This document shows positions 36,645-48,293 of a stretch of 64,000 nucleotides of DNA, in pieces; within the stretch, counting starts at the first letter, position 1, and every line of letters begins with the position of its first letter. The notes below the pieces were generated by a model that saw only the letters and a list, made by a program, of their open reading frames with translations, did no database searches and was not told where the DNA came from. Source of the stretch: Paramecium sonneborni (Eukaryota; Ciliophora; Oligohymenophorea; Peniculida; Parameciidae). The position numbers and the translations under genes are program-made. Where the stretch lies: positions 568,938 to 632,937 of the forward strand of contig CAJJDN010000040.1 of assembly GCA_905182985.1 (NCBI GenBank), given 5' to 3'.

Positions 36645-37527
36645 ATGGAAAGAGATCCCTTTTATCATAATGAACATTAAAATGAATTACATCCATACAA
36701 ACCAAGTAACTATTGATAACAAAATAAGTTTAGGAATAAACATTCTTTGAAAGATTTTCATATAAATCTTTAACATTCAAAACTACTGTTGTTTAATTCA
36801 TTATATTCTTTTTAACTATTTTTCATACTGTTTATTTGACTGAAAAATATTTGGATGAAGATGAAGATGAATCAGATATTTATAGTTTTGAATGTGTATT
36901 ATACACTTGGGGTTCAAAACATACTCCATCAATTGTATACCGTTTTTAATTTTGGAGATTAGTCTGTCCTATATTTCTTCATGGATCCTTTTCTCATATT
37001 ATAGGCAATATGGCTGTTTAATTATATTATGGATTTATTTTAGAACTAACTCATGGTTGGAGAAGAGTTTCAATTCTTTATATTGTGGGTGGAATAGGAG
37101 CTTCTTTGTTTTCATGTGTTAGATTTTATTATGAAACATCAGTTGGTGCTAGTGGATCTATTTTTGCTTTATTAGCACTTGAATTAATCTATTTTATAAC
37201 TGCATTTCCTGGAATTGAACCAAAAAGAATTGTTGTATTCATTTTATTAGCTCCCATGATATTTTTATCATTTATTGACGCTCCTCCTTAAGTTGATATT
37301 GCTGGTCATTTAGGAGGACTTGTTGTAGGATTACTTATTGGAATTGGATATGCATTTGCTGATGCATAAAGCAATTTGTATTTATCATTATATATATTCA
37401 TAGAAAAAAATAATTTTAATACATATTTTATGGTTTGGTTGGACTTCTGTTCATTTATATTTTCATAATATTATATCAAAATAAATTAGAAGATGAATAA
37501 ATATGCAAAGGAATGAATATTATTTGA
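36645..37527 (+). CDS. Rhomboid-family intramembrane serine protease
   Basis: Predicted 277 aa with introns 36706-36728 and 37378-37403. Catalytic features are intact: the oxyanion-side HGSFSHIIGNMAVQ (H..GN in TM2), SVGASGSIFALLALELI with the GxSG nucleophile serine in TM4, and DIAGHLGGLVVGLLIG with the catalytic histidine in TM6. The first membrane helix lies near residues 40-60, and a final helix follows the last intron (YGLVGLLFIYIFIILY), giving the eukaryotic 6+1 layout. Such enzymes cut membrane proteins within or beside the bilayer. Confidence 0.92.
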
Positions 37528-37566
37528 ATTATTATATTATTTTTACATAAACTATAATATTTATAA

Positions 37567-38563
37567 ATGAATTATGTAATTAAATAAACAGAATAATTTT
37601 TGAGAGCACTCAAAACATGTCATTCTATTGATTAGAATTTAAATTGTTACTTCTCAAATAATGGTATAGATAAATATATTAAATTTAGGAATTCTATTAT
37701 TAAGCAATTATGAATAATATGAAGATGTTGATACTAAAAAACCCACTTTTTTTTGTTATTTCAATTCTAATTCATTTGAATCATTTCAAACCAATTCCAT
37801 TCATTATAAAATGCCTCAATCTTTAGCTTCAGATCTATAAATCAAATTATAAAAACTCAATGCCTTATTAGATAAATTAGTCTTTGAAATTAACATTTTA
37901 TAACTATACACTAGTCTAAAACCGTTTAAAAAATAAATTAAAAAAATAGAGATTTAAGTCTATTACACTATCTCACAATTAAGAGTTATACAAACATTTA
38001 AAATGATTGTTTTTTTCAAGGATTCATTTTTTACTATAGAATGCCCAATTATTTCTTAATAAGAATAAATCTAACAAATGGAATTGATAAGGAAATATAT
38101 GGAAAATAGAAAACATTTTGATTTATTAGAAGTTGATTCAGAAATCTCAGAATACTTAAATGATTTTAATTAAAAAGAAGCAATTTAATTAATTTTGAAT
38201 AGAAATAGCTTAGAAATTAATTTAAATAGCTAAAAATAGGAAACATCTCTTGTTTTAAATAGTGGATTTTTAACATCATATAAATTTGATGATTTTATAA
38301 ATACTTATAAAAATGTTAATACTATTAGCATAGAGCCAAATGTATTAACTCCTTTTCATGGATATGGATTCAAAATATCAATTTCAAAAGATATAAATCA
38401 AAAGCCCAGATTATTTATTTCTTAAGATTGGCAAGATTAAATAAGTATGGTATTGAAAACTATTACAAATCTAATTAACAAAATAAAAATCATTTCAATT
38501 TTAGATGATGAAAATAATGAAGATGAATTGTATAATTTATTTCGTTTTCAATTTTAGACTTGA
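37567..38563 (+). CDS. Hypothetical 323-aa protein
   Basis: One 25-nt intron (37664-37688). Starts MNYVIKQTEQFLRALKTCHS, only 39 bp after the rhomboid stop. Mixed helical, hydrophobic-patterned sequence with a helical centre (residues about 75-150) and no transmembrane stretch or signal peptide. A strand-rich part near residues 245-290 (SIEPNVLTPFHGYGFKISIS) may be a separate domain. No family recognised; it may be ciliate-specific. Confidence 0.55.
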
Positions 38564-38790
38564 CATAATTGCTGAATATTAGACTGATGGAGTATAAGTA
38601 TAAGAATTATAACAGCAGAACTAACAACAATTCGAAGAATAATAGATCAGAAAAAAAATAAAAATGAATTTAAAAAGTTGATTTACATTTTATATATAAA
38701 AAATGCTAATCTATTATGTAATTATAATATCGTGATGAAAAAGATAATGTGAAAATTATTGTACTTATTTGTAATAATAGCATGATTAAA

Positions 38791-39106
38791 TCACTTTTTC
38801 TATGTATTTTTAACTTTTGGTTATGCTTAAGTTCCTGCTCTAAAACCATTCTTTGCTCTTCTAGCAATTGATTTCAAATATCTCATTCTTCCTGTTCCAG
38901 TTGATCTACGTCTAGCAACCTTTTCACCCCATCCACTGTCTAAAATTGTATTAATTCATTTTAATACAGAGTCTCAATCTGGCAGCTGGATATCCACATG
39001 ATGCACATCTGTTTTTTTAAATGTGGAATGTTTATCTACCACATCTCTTACAGAAAGTATGAGTCTTTTAATGTCTTTTACCTATTGCTGGTGTACCTCT
39101 TGCCAT
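38791..39106 (-). CDS. RPL37: Ribosomal protein eL37
   Basis: Predicted 95 aa, the usual length, with one 28-nt intron (38940-38967). Opens [19 protein letters not shown], then the two zinc-binding pairs CKRCG and [10 protein letters not shown]. The basic tail has the conserved [10 protein letters not shown] and FRAGTQAQPK. A zinc-ribbon protein of the 60S subunit near the exit tunnel. The call is certain. Confidence 0.97.
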
Positions 39107-39285
39107 TTGATTATTTAATAAAAGATTTAATTTTATGAAATAATCTTTAACACTAAGAAAAATAGATGATAAGAAATCTTTTGTTATATAGGTAATATGA
39201 ATTATTAGTTATAAACAATCCAGATCATCGTTAATCCAAAAGATTTCTTAATTAAAAATATACAATATGTTTATCTAAAACACAT

Positions 39286-40226
39286 TCATTTTTTTTTGGT
39301 TTTTTGTTTTAATCTATTTATCCACTCTTAAGATACATTTATTTCCTTTTTTTCTATATTTACTTTTGCCTAAAAGTACTCTTCTAGGTTTTATTCAAAT
39401 TTTTTATATTCATTAAGTTTCCCATTACTTTCTTATTATACTTTCTTTCGTATTGCATTATTATCTTGAACAATTATAGATGTATTTTCATTATAATTAT
39501 TATTATTAGAGTTATTTATTATAGATGATGCTCTCCACTTTTTTTTATCATCATAATAGCTTAGACAATCCTATTATTTTTCATTTGAAAGTGATATAAA
39601 TAACTATAATCGTTCCTTAGTTTTAGAATATTTTTAGGTTTATGAATAGAAACATTTATCTAATATTTTCTTAATTGAGTTCAAAAAGTCCTATATTTTA
39701 CATCAGATTCTTACATTTACTTCTTTGTTTCTCAATACTATATTTATAAAAGAGTATTTCATCAATCTTAAGCAATGAACTGATTAAGAAATTTTTTCTT
39801 TGTTTGAAAATGATTTTACTACTTCTTGTAGTTCTTTATGCTTTAACTAAGTTACCTTATAAGATTTTTCTAACTCCTTAATTATTGTGCAATAATCTTT
39901 TAGATGTTTGATATCAATAGGTTTTGTAATTTAAGAAAATTACTTAATATGTTGAAGAATTTTCTAGTATAAGAATCATATCTTACTTCCATGTATATCC
40001 TTACAGATTTGTAAACTTAGTCAAAAAAGAAATCATATTATTCTATTTATTAGAATGTATAAGTAAAGTATTTCTACAATTCTTTGTATGTATAGTTCTC
40101 CACAAATATTAATTCAATTATTTATGTCAAATAGCATTATTATTCAATGATATCATAATTTGTTTCATCTGTCGAAGGTGTCTCGCAACGGAGAATCTCT
40201 TTGTTAAGTGTGCATTACATATTCAT
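39286..40226 (-). CDS. Hypothetical 297-aa protein with helical middle
   Basis: Introns 39964-39986 and 39691-39714 (23, 24 nt). Start MNMQCTLNKEILRCETPS. Helical throughout with a charged Q/K/E-rich region and an asparagine run (nt about 39488-39510) in the C-terminal half; ends in a very basic tail (RLKQKTKKK). No membrane segment. No family recognised. The first splice site was chosen because only GTAAGATATG...CTAG gives an open downstream frame. Confidence 0.5.
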
Positions 40227-40373
40227 AATTTTTAAATACAAAAATAATTAAAAAATTCCACACACTCAATAGAAATGAATTATTGTAATTAAAAATAATA
40301 AATAAATTTTTTGCTTTCTTTCTCATAATCAAACAGAATCATACTATTAATGAATGTTAAATATTTTATTTTA

Positions 40374-41308
40374 TCATAATTTTGCTTTCAATCTCGACAT
40401 ATAATTAAATACGTTTTCAACTAACTTATCCCCAGACCAAATTCTCTCTAAATTTAATAACTCTTGTTCATTTGATGTCTTAAGTTGCTATATAATTATA
40501 TAAACTTATGTATATACATCGTAAATTGCTCTTTTAATTAATTTTTTTCCATGATTAATAGCAGATTAATCTTACTATTCTAATTATTGACAAATTTGCC
40601 TAGCTTTTTTAATCATTTCATCTTAAGTTTTGAATATTTCTTAGGCATATCCAAAATGTAATGCTTCTTTAGCTGATAGCTTTTATCCTCGGAATAATAA
40701 ACTAAAAGTTTTTCCTTAACCAAATATTCTTGGAAAGGTATAACTAGAAAACATTTCGACTCCCTAAAATTAAAAATTTATATGAATACTTATCCAAACA
40801 ATAACATAGGTGCAAAAAAGTAAGTATCTTCTGTCACATAAACCTAATCAAAAATTGATAGTAATGGGAAAATGAATCCGATAACACCTCCTTAACAACA
40901 AGCAATAATTGGTTTGGTTAAATTCAAAAAAGAACTAGTAAAATCTCTAAGCATATTAGTTAAACCAAGAGATGCTTATTTTCTTTCCTATTATATTAAA
41001 TTATGATATTTACCTCATCATTAAGTCCAGGCCATACATCGAAATTTCTCAGATCATTACCTGAACTAAATGATTTCCCATTACTCTTAACTAATATTTA
41101 ATAAATCTAAACTAAATCATCAGATTACATTTGGATCTTTATCTGCTTACAACACATATTCTTAAAACATCACATACATGCCAACTGTAAAGGCATTATG
41201 AAATTCGGGACGATTAAACGTAATTTCTAAGGTGTGTCCAACAACCTCTGTTAAGATATGTTCCTTAATCTTTTACTACTATATTATTTCTTAGATAATT
41301 TATGACAT
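40374..41308 (-). CDS. Peroxisomal enoyl-CoA isomerase/hydratase (crotonase family, ECI2-like)
   Basis: Predicted 286 aa with introns 41107-41128, 40988-41013 and 40764-40789. Crotonase-fold landmarks: ITFNRPEFHNAF, the oxyanion block KSFSSGNDLRNF, KPIIACCQGGVIGFIFPLL (equivalent to 'KP.IA.V.G.A.G....L'), and YFFAPMLLFGQGVEMFSSYT. This resembles Delta3,Delta2-enoyl-CoA isomerases such as ECI2/PECI more than hydratases, since the second hydratase glutamate is not evident. The last three residues are AKL, a classical type-1 peroxisome targeting signal, so it probably acts in peroxisomal beta-oxidation of unsaturated fatty acids. Confidence 0.82.
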
Positions 41309-41482
41309 ATTAATATAAAAATATTATCTTTAGAATTTATAAACTAATCACAATATTATAATTTGATTTTTCATTTAATTTTTCTAAGGAATGTGTACTT
41401 TTGAAAACAAAAATATGTTAATGATAATTCAAATAAAAATAGTTTAATATTATATTTCAATTAAAAAGTCAATATTTTAATA

Positions 41483-42199
41483 TCAAACCTCAAGTTCAAG
41501 TTATTTTTAAAATTCAGCCATTTATTTTTCTAATTCTAACATATCACATTACAATTCATCGTAATTATTAGTTGATTCTAATAAAGAATTTAATTGCTAT
41601 ATGTCAGAAGAAGGAGGAGGTTATAATTACTTTTAATAGTTATTTAATTAATTTTGAATTTAGATAGAGAAACTTTAAATCTCAGCCAAACTTTATTCTA
41701 AAAATCCATCACAAGTCCATTTTGTAATACATGTTGCAGGAACCTTATATTCTAAAAAAAATCAAAATTTTATACTTGCTAATTATTGATGAAGTTCTTC
41801 ATCAGTTATACAATTTAAGATTGATTAATCGATGATTTTAATATCTTCCTAAAATTTTGTATATATTTTATTTCTTTTGTTTTCAAAATCAATAGCTTTT
41901 TCTTCAAAGATCTTATGGCTAATCTCTGAAGGTTTTATTTAATTGATTTGTTTTTGAATGTTTTATGCTGTTAAATTTAATTTATTTAATGTGTAATCTC
42001 TTACTTTATCTACTTCTTCTTTCGTAAAATTAACCTCAATTGAATTAATTTTTTTTTTCCTTTCTTCAATCTCTTTAATAAAATGATTCTTAGTATCTTC
42101 ATCAAAACATAAATTTGCTGCACAATATTTTTAAACTATTCTTATTGGAGAATGATCATCAGAAGAATCAAATATTCTCTTTCTTTTTTAAATTGACAT
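41483..42199 (-). CDS. Coiled-coil protein, unknown (230 aa)
   Basis: One 24-nt intron (41752-41775). The chain is helical with a K/E-rich first coiled coil (residues about 40-140), a short ordered patch (VPATCITKWTCDGFLEQ), then a Q-rich segment with a PPPSSD break and a final heptad block. No known domain. Head to tail with the next minus-strand coiled-coil gene (87 bp apart). Confidence 0.55.
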
Positions 42200-42286
42200 T
42201 CAATTCGTTAATTAATTTATTATTCTTATGTTAGTGAAGAAAAAAGATCTTATAATTTATGAAAAAATGTTAAAAATAAATTTATA

Positions 42287-44586
42287 TCATACTTAAGATG
42301 AATGATGTCTAGGAGTTGTTCTGATTTAGTTTGTTGATATCGATCTAACTTTTGGTAATTGCTATTACTCTCCATTTGATATTATAAAATTTGATGATGT
42401 ATTATGCAATCCTGGTCTATTTGATTATCTAGTAACTTATTTTGTTCTTTAGAATTTAAATTATGTATTAGAAACTTTCTTTAAGTCAGATTTATAATGA
42501 AAATCATCAGATTATCTATGCATTACCATTGTTTAATTTTTAAAGATATTGTAAACTTATTTTGAATTTTCATTTTCATTTTATAATTATTTGATTCCTT
42601 CATTTAATCGTTAAATCTATAGCTAATACTATTCCATCATACATTATTACTCATTAATAATCTATTATTATTGTTTAGATTCTTCTTTTATTTAAATAAT
42701 AATCGTTTATTGTTATTCAATTTTCTTTTTTCCTTCATTCAAATTCTTTTAATCTTAAATTCGAACAATATCAAAGCTTTCTTTTTCTAATTAAAGAGTT
42801 TTTAATTCCTAATTAACTTTATCAAATCTTTCTTCAAAAGCCACTGTTAATTATTATTTTCCTATTGCATGATTATTTCGAAGCATCTCTAATTATTATT
42901 CATGGGATTATTTTAGTTAATAAGTTGTATCTTATAATTATATTATTAATTAGTTAAGCTAATCAATAATTTTAGCATTTTCATTATTGTCGTTCTATAA
43001 ATTTTAAATTTCATTAATATAATGTTAATTTTTGTTTTAATTTTCTACATTTAATTTTTCTATTTCTGCATTTTATTTATTTTTTAATGCTTCTAATTCC
43101 CTTTGCTTTATATAATTTAATTCTTCAATTATTTATTTTTGTTATTTACTCTCTTTAACAAATTTTTATTCATAATCTTTTGCTAATTTAGATGCCTTCT
43201 AATCAAATTATAATTTTAGAGCAGCTTATTTGTCTTTAATTGAATTTTCTAAAACTTTCAATTTAGTTGTTTGATTTTCTAATTAAATTGCATATTACGA
43301 AAGCATCATTTCATAATCCTCAATAACTTCTTTTATTAATGTATCGTCATGTTAAATCATAGTTTCTTTATATAATAATTAATCTGTATTAATGAATCGA
43401 TTTGGATAAAGTATTTATTCATACTTAATTCTTTATTTATTTAATTTTTCCTCATATAATTAGTTAATTTTTATATTCATCTCAGATAATTCTTTTATAC
43501 ATAGATCCTTTTTTTCTATTTGAGATGTGAGATCATTAATTTAAATTTCTGATTCAGAAATTTGATTTTCATGTTTATTTTATAACTCTATATATTAATC
43601 TCTTTAATTTTTAATATATTATTGAATCTCGATATCTTTTTTATTTTATTTATCAATCTATAGTTTTAATTATTCAATTTAATTTTGTAGATTTGTTTTA
43701 TCAAAATTTAATCCAGAATTCTCATCTCTTGATGTTTTTAAAGTTGATAATAAATTCTCAACTTATCGATTCAATTTATTTAAATTTTTTTATTATTGTG
43801 AACATTATTAAGCTAATAGGCCATTGTCTTATTTAATATTCTATAACTCAGTTAAAAGTTGTCTATTTTTTATTTCTGCTTTTAAGATTTAATCATTTAA
43901 CTCTTTTATTTATTTTGTAAATTCAGTTTAATTTTGTCTTTCTTATTTATCAAATTAATTTATCAATTCTTACTTTTATTTTTTTAATTTTTATTGATAT
44001 TCATCATCTAATTGCTGATATTTTCTTAAAATTTCATTCTTTTCTAATTCAATATTTTAAATCATATCTTGATATTTATTTTCTTGAGTTTGTAATTTTT
44101 TCTCTTATTCTAATTTAAGTTACAATTAATAATCTTAATTTTTTATTTATTCTTAAATGAATTATTCTTATTAATTTTTTATAGTTTGTTCATGTTATAG
44201 AATGATTGCATTAAGCTTTTCAACTTTAATTTTATTTTCTTCATCTTATTATTAGATAAATTATTTAAACATTTTATTTTCAGTTTCTAATTCTTGAATT
44301 TAATCTAAATAATTTTGAATATCCTTCTTTAACCATTCATATACATCAACCATATCACTTAAATTAATTTTTAGAGGATGCTCCTTTTAATAATTTAACA
44401 AATGAGCAAAGTCTAATCTTCTTTGTTCCATATAATATTGTAATGCATGAATACTTTCTTTTAATTTTGAGTTGCTTTCAACTAATGGCTTATTATTTAG
44501 TATAAAATTACAGTTAATTAAGACTCTAAATATTTCACATTATCATTTGCTTATTTTAATTTTCTATCTTTATCATCATCAAACAT
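42287..44586 (-). CDS. Long coiled-coil protein (758 aa)
   Basis: One 23-nt intron (44489-44511). After a short head (MFDDDKDRKLKQAND) and a hydrophobic-patterned unit (residues about 35-85, including LDFAHLLNYQKEHPLKINLS), the chain is an almost unbroken coiled coil of about 580 residues rich in Q/E/K/N. The C-terminal 80 residues are S/T/R-rich and likely disordered. This shape is typical of basal body, cytoskeletal or golgin-type proteins, but nothing in the sequence fixes which. Confidence 0.6.
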
Positions 44587-44782
44587 AGTAATTATTAAAA
44601 TAATGATTAATAATTTTAGGAAAATGATGTGTTAACAATAATTTCATATTTTTTTAATATGAATAGAAATATAGAAGTAATATGATAACGTGTATAAAAT
44701 ATGTGCTTTGTTATTAATAAAATAAAATAGTTACTAGTTAATTATAAGTTAGAAAACAAATAATTTAAATTTTTAATATAAC

Positions 44783-46490
44783 TCATTTAATTACATCTAA
44801 AGGCATTATAACTGCAATTACAATTAATAAGAGACAGTATACAACCATGTATTTTTAAGCTTCTGCTTTAGCTAAGATAAATCTTTTAAGCCAACACTAA
44901 AATAATAAAATTGCCACAAGTCCACAAACAATAATTATACATAAAGCAAAGGTTTTTGAGTATTTACTGCTCCTTCTAATTAACTCAACATCACTATTAA
45001 ATAAAGATTTTATGCCCCAAGTAATCCCAATACAAAGAGATGATTTACATATTGCTGTCTAGAAAAATGCTTAAGTAAATTTCAATGAAAGTTCTTCTTT
45101 AGCTATATCAATTTGATGATAAGCAAGCTAAGCTGAAACTAAAATACCTAAAAATATAAATCCCAATATTTATATAGGAATTCCAGTACCATCAAAAATT
45201 TCATAAACCCACCAATCAATTAAAAAATATAATCCTGTTACTATTGCTAAAGATATGAATAAATCTAAGAAAATTCTAAAATAATCAGCATCATCTTTTG
45301 GTGTTGGAATCAGATGACATATAAGGTGAGCAGGAAAGAATAAAATAAAAAGTACTTTATCTAGTCCGCCTTTAGGAAGACTCAATTTTTGTTTACCATC
45401 CTCTTATTCTTGTCTAAAATAATTAAATTTAAATTTTACTATTATTATTAATGGTCTTAATCTTGATCATTCTCTTAACCGCCTTCTTGATCTTTTTAAT
45501 GTTCTATAGGAATTTCATTTTTTTCCATTAAAGGAATATCTTCATTCACATTTTAATGATGAGATTCTGGAACTGAGGATGCAGGTTCAATTTTGCTTTT
45601 TTTTGAAGGTGGTCCTCTTTATTTTGGCTATTATATTATAAAAGTCTTACTTTATACATATTTTAGTAATATTCGATTCTAAATTATTTTTCTTATTTAA
45701 CTTGATTTTTAATTGCAAAGATAATAATATATACTAATTTTTAAAAGATAATCCTTCTGCTTCCACTTTTTTATGAGCTTGCTTTATTGTTCAAGGCTAA
45801 TTATCTTATTAAGGCAGGATCATCAGTTTAGATATAATTGTTATCTTTTAAATGAGTTATAGATATTCTTCTTTTAACATAAGTTAAATGTTATTCACAA
45901 CTATAATCTTCATCTTCTGCAGTTAGATCTAACCATTCCATCATTTTAGCTTTTACATTTTCACTGTTAAAAATAAAGATGATGTTTGCAAAATAGACTA
46001 CTAATAAAATAATTGCTGTTCCAAGATTCAAAAAGTCAAGTAAAATACAAATGAAAAGAACAAACAGTGATGAAATATAAAAGAAAGCATCTCTTATAGT
46101 AATCCACGTATCTAATACTCCATGTTAATAAGTTGGATATTTATAAAGAATATAAGAGAAAACAAAAAAGATCATAAAAGTATCTGAGCCAACTATTGTG
46201 GAAACAGCTAAATCTGATTCACTAATAAAAGTTGAATAAAAACAAAGTATTAGAAATTAAATTGAATTTAGACAACTATACAATATAGCTTTATATTATT
46301 CTTCATTTTCATTGTCCTATTTTCGAATTAAAATAATTACATCTAAATAATTCATAAACATTTGAAATAAGCTGAGTAAATGTTTTCTGTAGATATAGTA
46401 TATCATTCCAAAAAAGTAAAGCACTCCAATTACGTAACCAACTATTTGACCAACTGAGTGTCCCTCATCATCAGGTATTAATAATCTCAT
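44783..46490 (-). CDS. CaCA-superfamily (NCKX-like) exchanger with degenerate alpha repeats
   Basis: Predicted 552 aa with introns 45628-45650 and 45414-45439. The layout is that of K+-dependent Na+/Ca2+ exchangers: a membrane cluster, a long acidic Q-rich cytosolic loop (residues about 210-330), and a second cluster starting with KGGLDKVLFILFFPAHLICH. SESDLAVSTIVGSDTFMIFF aligns with the NCKX alpha-1 end '(H/K)GDVGVGTIVGSAVFNIL'. The ion-binding start of alpha-1 ('GATLMAAGSSAPE') is replaced by SCLNSIQFLILCF, and the alpha-2 SVPD motif is also gone. It may have lost transport or serve as a partner subunit. Confidence 0.6.
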
Positions 46491-46494
46491 TTAT

Positions 46495-47935
46495 TATTAT
46501 TTTTTATAAATAAATTGTCATTATCCTATTGAAAAATTTGCTTATAATTCATTTCCTTATATTCCAAAGAAGTCTAATATAAAAGAATTAAATTTTCAGG
46601 ATGCTTTTCATAAAGAACAATAAATGCCTCAGCATTATATGGATTTATCTACTAAATATTATCAAAGTGTTTTACTTCTTAAATCTAGTTGCTCATTCTT
46701 CCTAATTTTTATATTATTCAAATTTTTATTCATCAGTCAATTTTGATATTTGAAAAACTATGCTTTCATTTAGTGATTTCTAAATTTACAATTATTTTTA
46801 CATTTAATAAGTACCCTTGTTTCTTAACCCCTACTTAAAATTATTAAACCCAAGATTAAGTATTTGGTATAAATTCTCTTTCTCTTATAATTGGTATTAA
46901 TATTCTTTTGACTCCTTTAAATCTGAAGATAAATCTTCTTTAACTATTTCAATTAAAATCTATTTATCTTTTTCTATCTTACAATATCCAAAAAGGACCA
47001 TTATAAGTAATAAATTCCTTAGCCAAATATAAAATAGTTTTAGAGTACAATCCTCTTTATTGAAATTTGCTCATATTATTTTAGTAAAGAATCTTTTGAT
47101 TTTTTAAAATTAGAAATCATTTTACTCATCCAATCCTCTTTATAAAAAAGTTGATCAATAATAATTTTAGTATTTTCATTCAACTAATTATCTGAATAAT
47201 TTAAATATATCACTAATTTTGGTTTCATATTTTAAATTAGTTAATTTTTTTTATTCAAGAAATAACTTTTAATCTAAAGTTTTTGGAAGTCTATCTAATC
47301 CCCTTGAAATTACTAATTAATTATGGCATTTTTTTAGCATCTATTTATTGATCCTTAGATTCAAATACTTAAGTTGTAAATTCATCATTAAGATCTTTTC
47401 AGAACAATATGTACTATTTTTGTATTTCCATTCCCTAAATATTTAGCAATTATTCTAATTAAATTTTTCTTAGTAATATTCTCTTAATCTAAGGCAAAAA
47501 TCTTCCTATCTTATGGTCTTGATTCAAAATCCTTTTTACGATACTTGCTAAATCATTAACATAAACCATAGGAATAATATTATTTCCTTCACCATATATT
47601 TGCTATACAGATTCTAGAGTCATCCATCCTATCTTTAAAAGTTATACATCTTCTCTATTTCCATATAATAATCTTGAAATATTATATAAGTTTTTAATCC
47701 TTTTTTTTCACATCCTAACATTCCTTGTTCAAAGTGTTTTAATCTCTCAAATTAGTTGATTTTTGTATTTTACTAATTATTTTCAGAAAATCTATCATCT
47801 TTCTAAAATTGTTAAAGTTCATTTCTATTTAATATTGATTATCAATTAATAGTTTCTTCTTATATCTCCTCTTTTAAATTTATAGTTGGCTAAGTTAAAA
47901 ATTACTAATTAAAATAAAAGTTATATGCATATCAT
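46495..47935 (-). pseudogene. Probable decayed AK7-like gene (nucleotide-sugar-epimerase-like domain)
   Basis: Several conserved blocks lie in different frames with no splice signals between them. LEKKW-like and FERLKHFEQGMLGCE are followed by SRLLYGNREDVQLLKIGWM and NNIIPMVYVNDLASIVKRIL. Next, one base out of frame, comes KIFALDQENITKKNLIRIIA then KYLGNG. This order (LYG.GE, a P.VY/H.HDLA strand, ALDQ....+..I) is that of the epimerase-like N-terminal part of adenylate kinase 7, an axoneme-associated enzyme. At least two single-base gaps are needed (at the A8 run near 47701-47708 and near 47480). Downstream the region breaks into short frames. Decay or sequencing errors cannot be told apart here. 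Confidence 0.45.
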
Positions 47936-48293
47936 AATGTTCATATTTCAATAATTTGTAACTTTTGATAGCCTTCTAATTATAAATTATTAGATTACAA
48001 AAATAAAATTTAATAAGCTTTATTCATAAATAAATTTTATATGATTTATCCTTTTCATTAAATAATTATGAAAATAGATATTTATTAATGGCTTTAATGA
48101 AGATGAATCTATAATAAATTGATATATTAGTTTTATTAGATTAAATGCCTCTAAAAAGTTTTAATAATTTACTCTTAATTAATAACTGTTTTAGAAGCCT
48201 TAGAGAGAAAACAAAAAGAGATCATTATTAATCCAATAACCTAATATAATTATTGACTTTAAATTAATCCGTTTTAATAATTAATATACATTC
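47936..48293. other. Intergenic stretch
   Basis: About 360 bp of AT-rich sequence between the AK7-like remnant and the crystallin-domain gene. No coding signal on either strand that I can support. It contains the promoter of the plus-strand gene starting at 48294. Confidence 0.5.
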
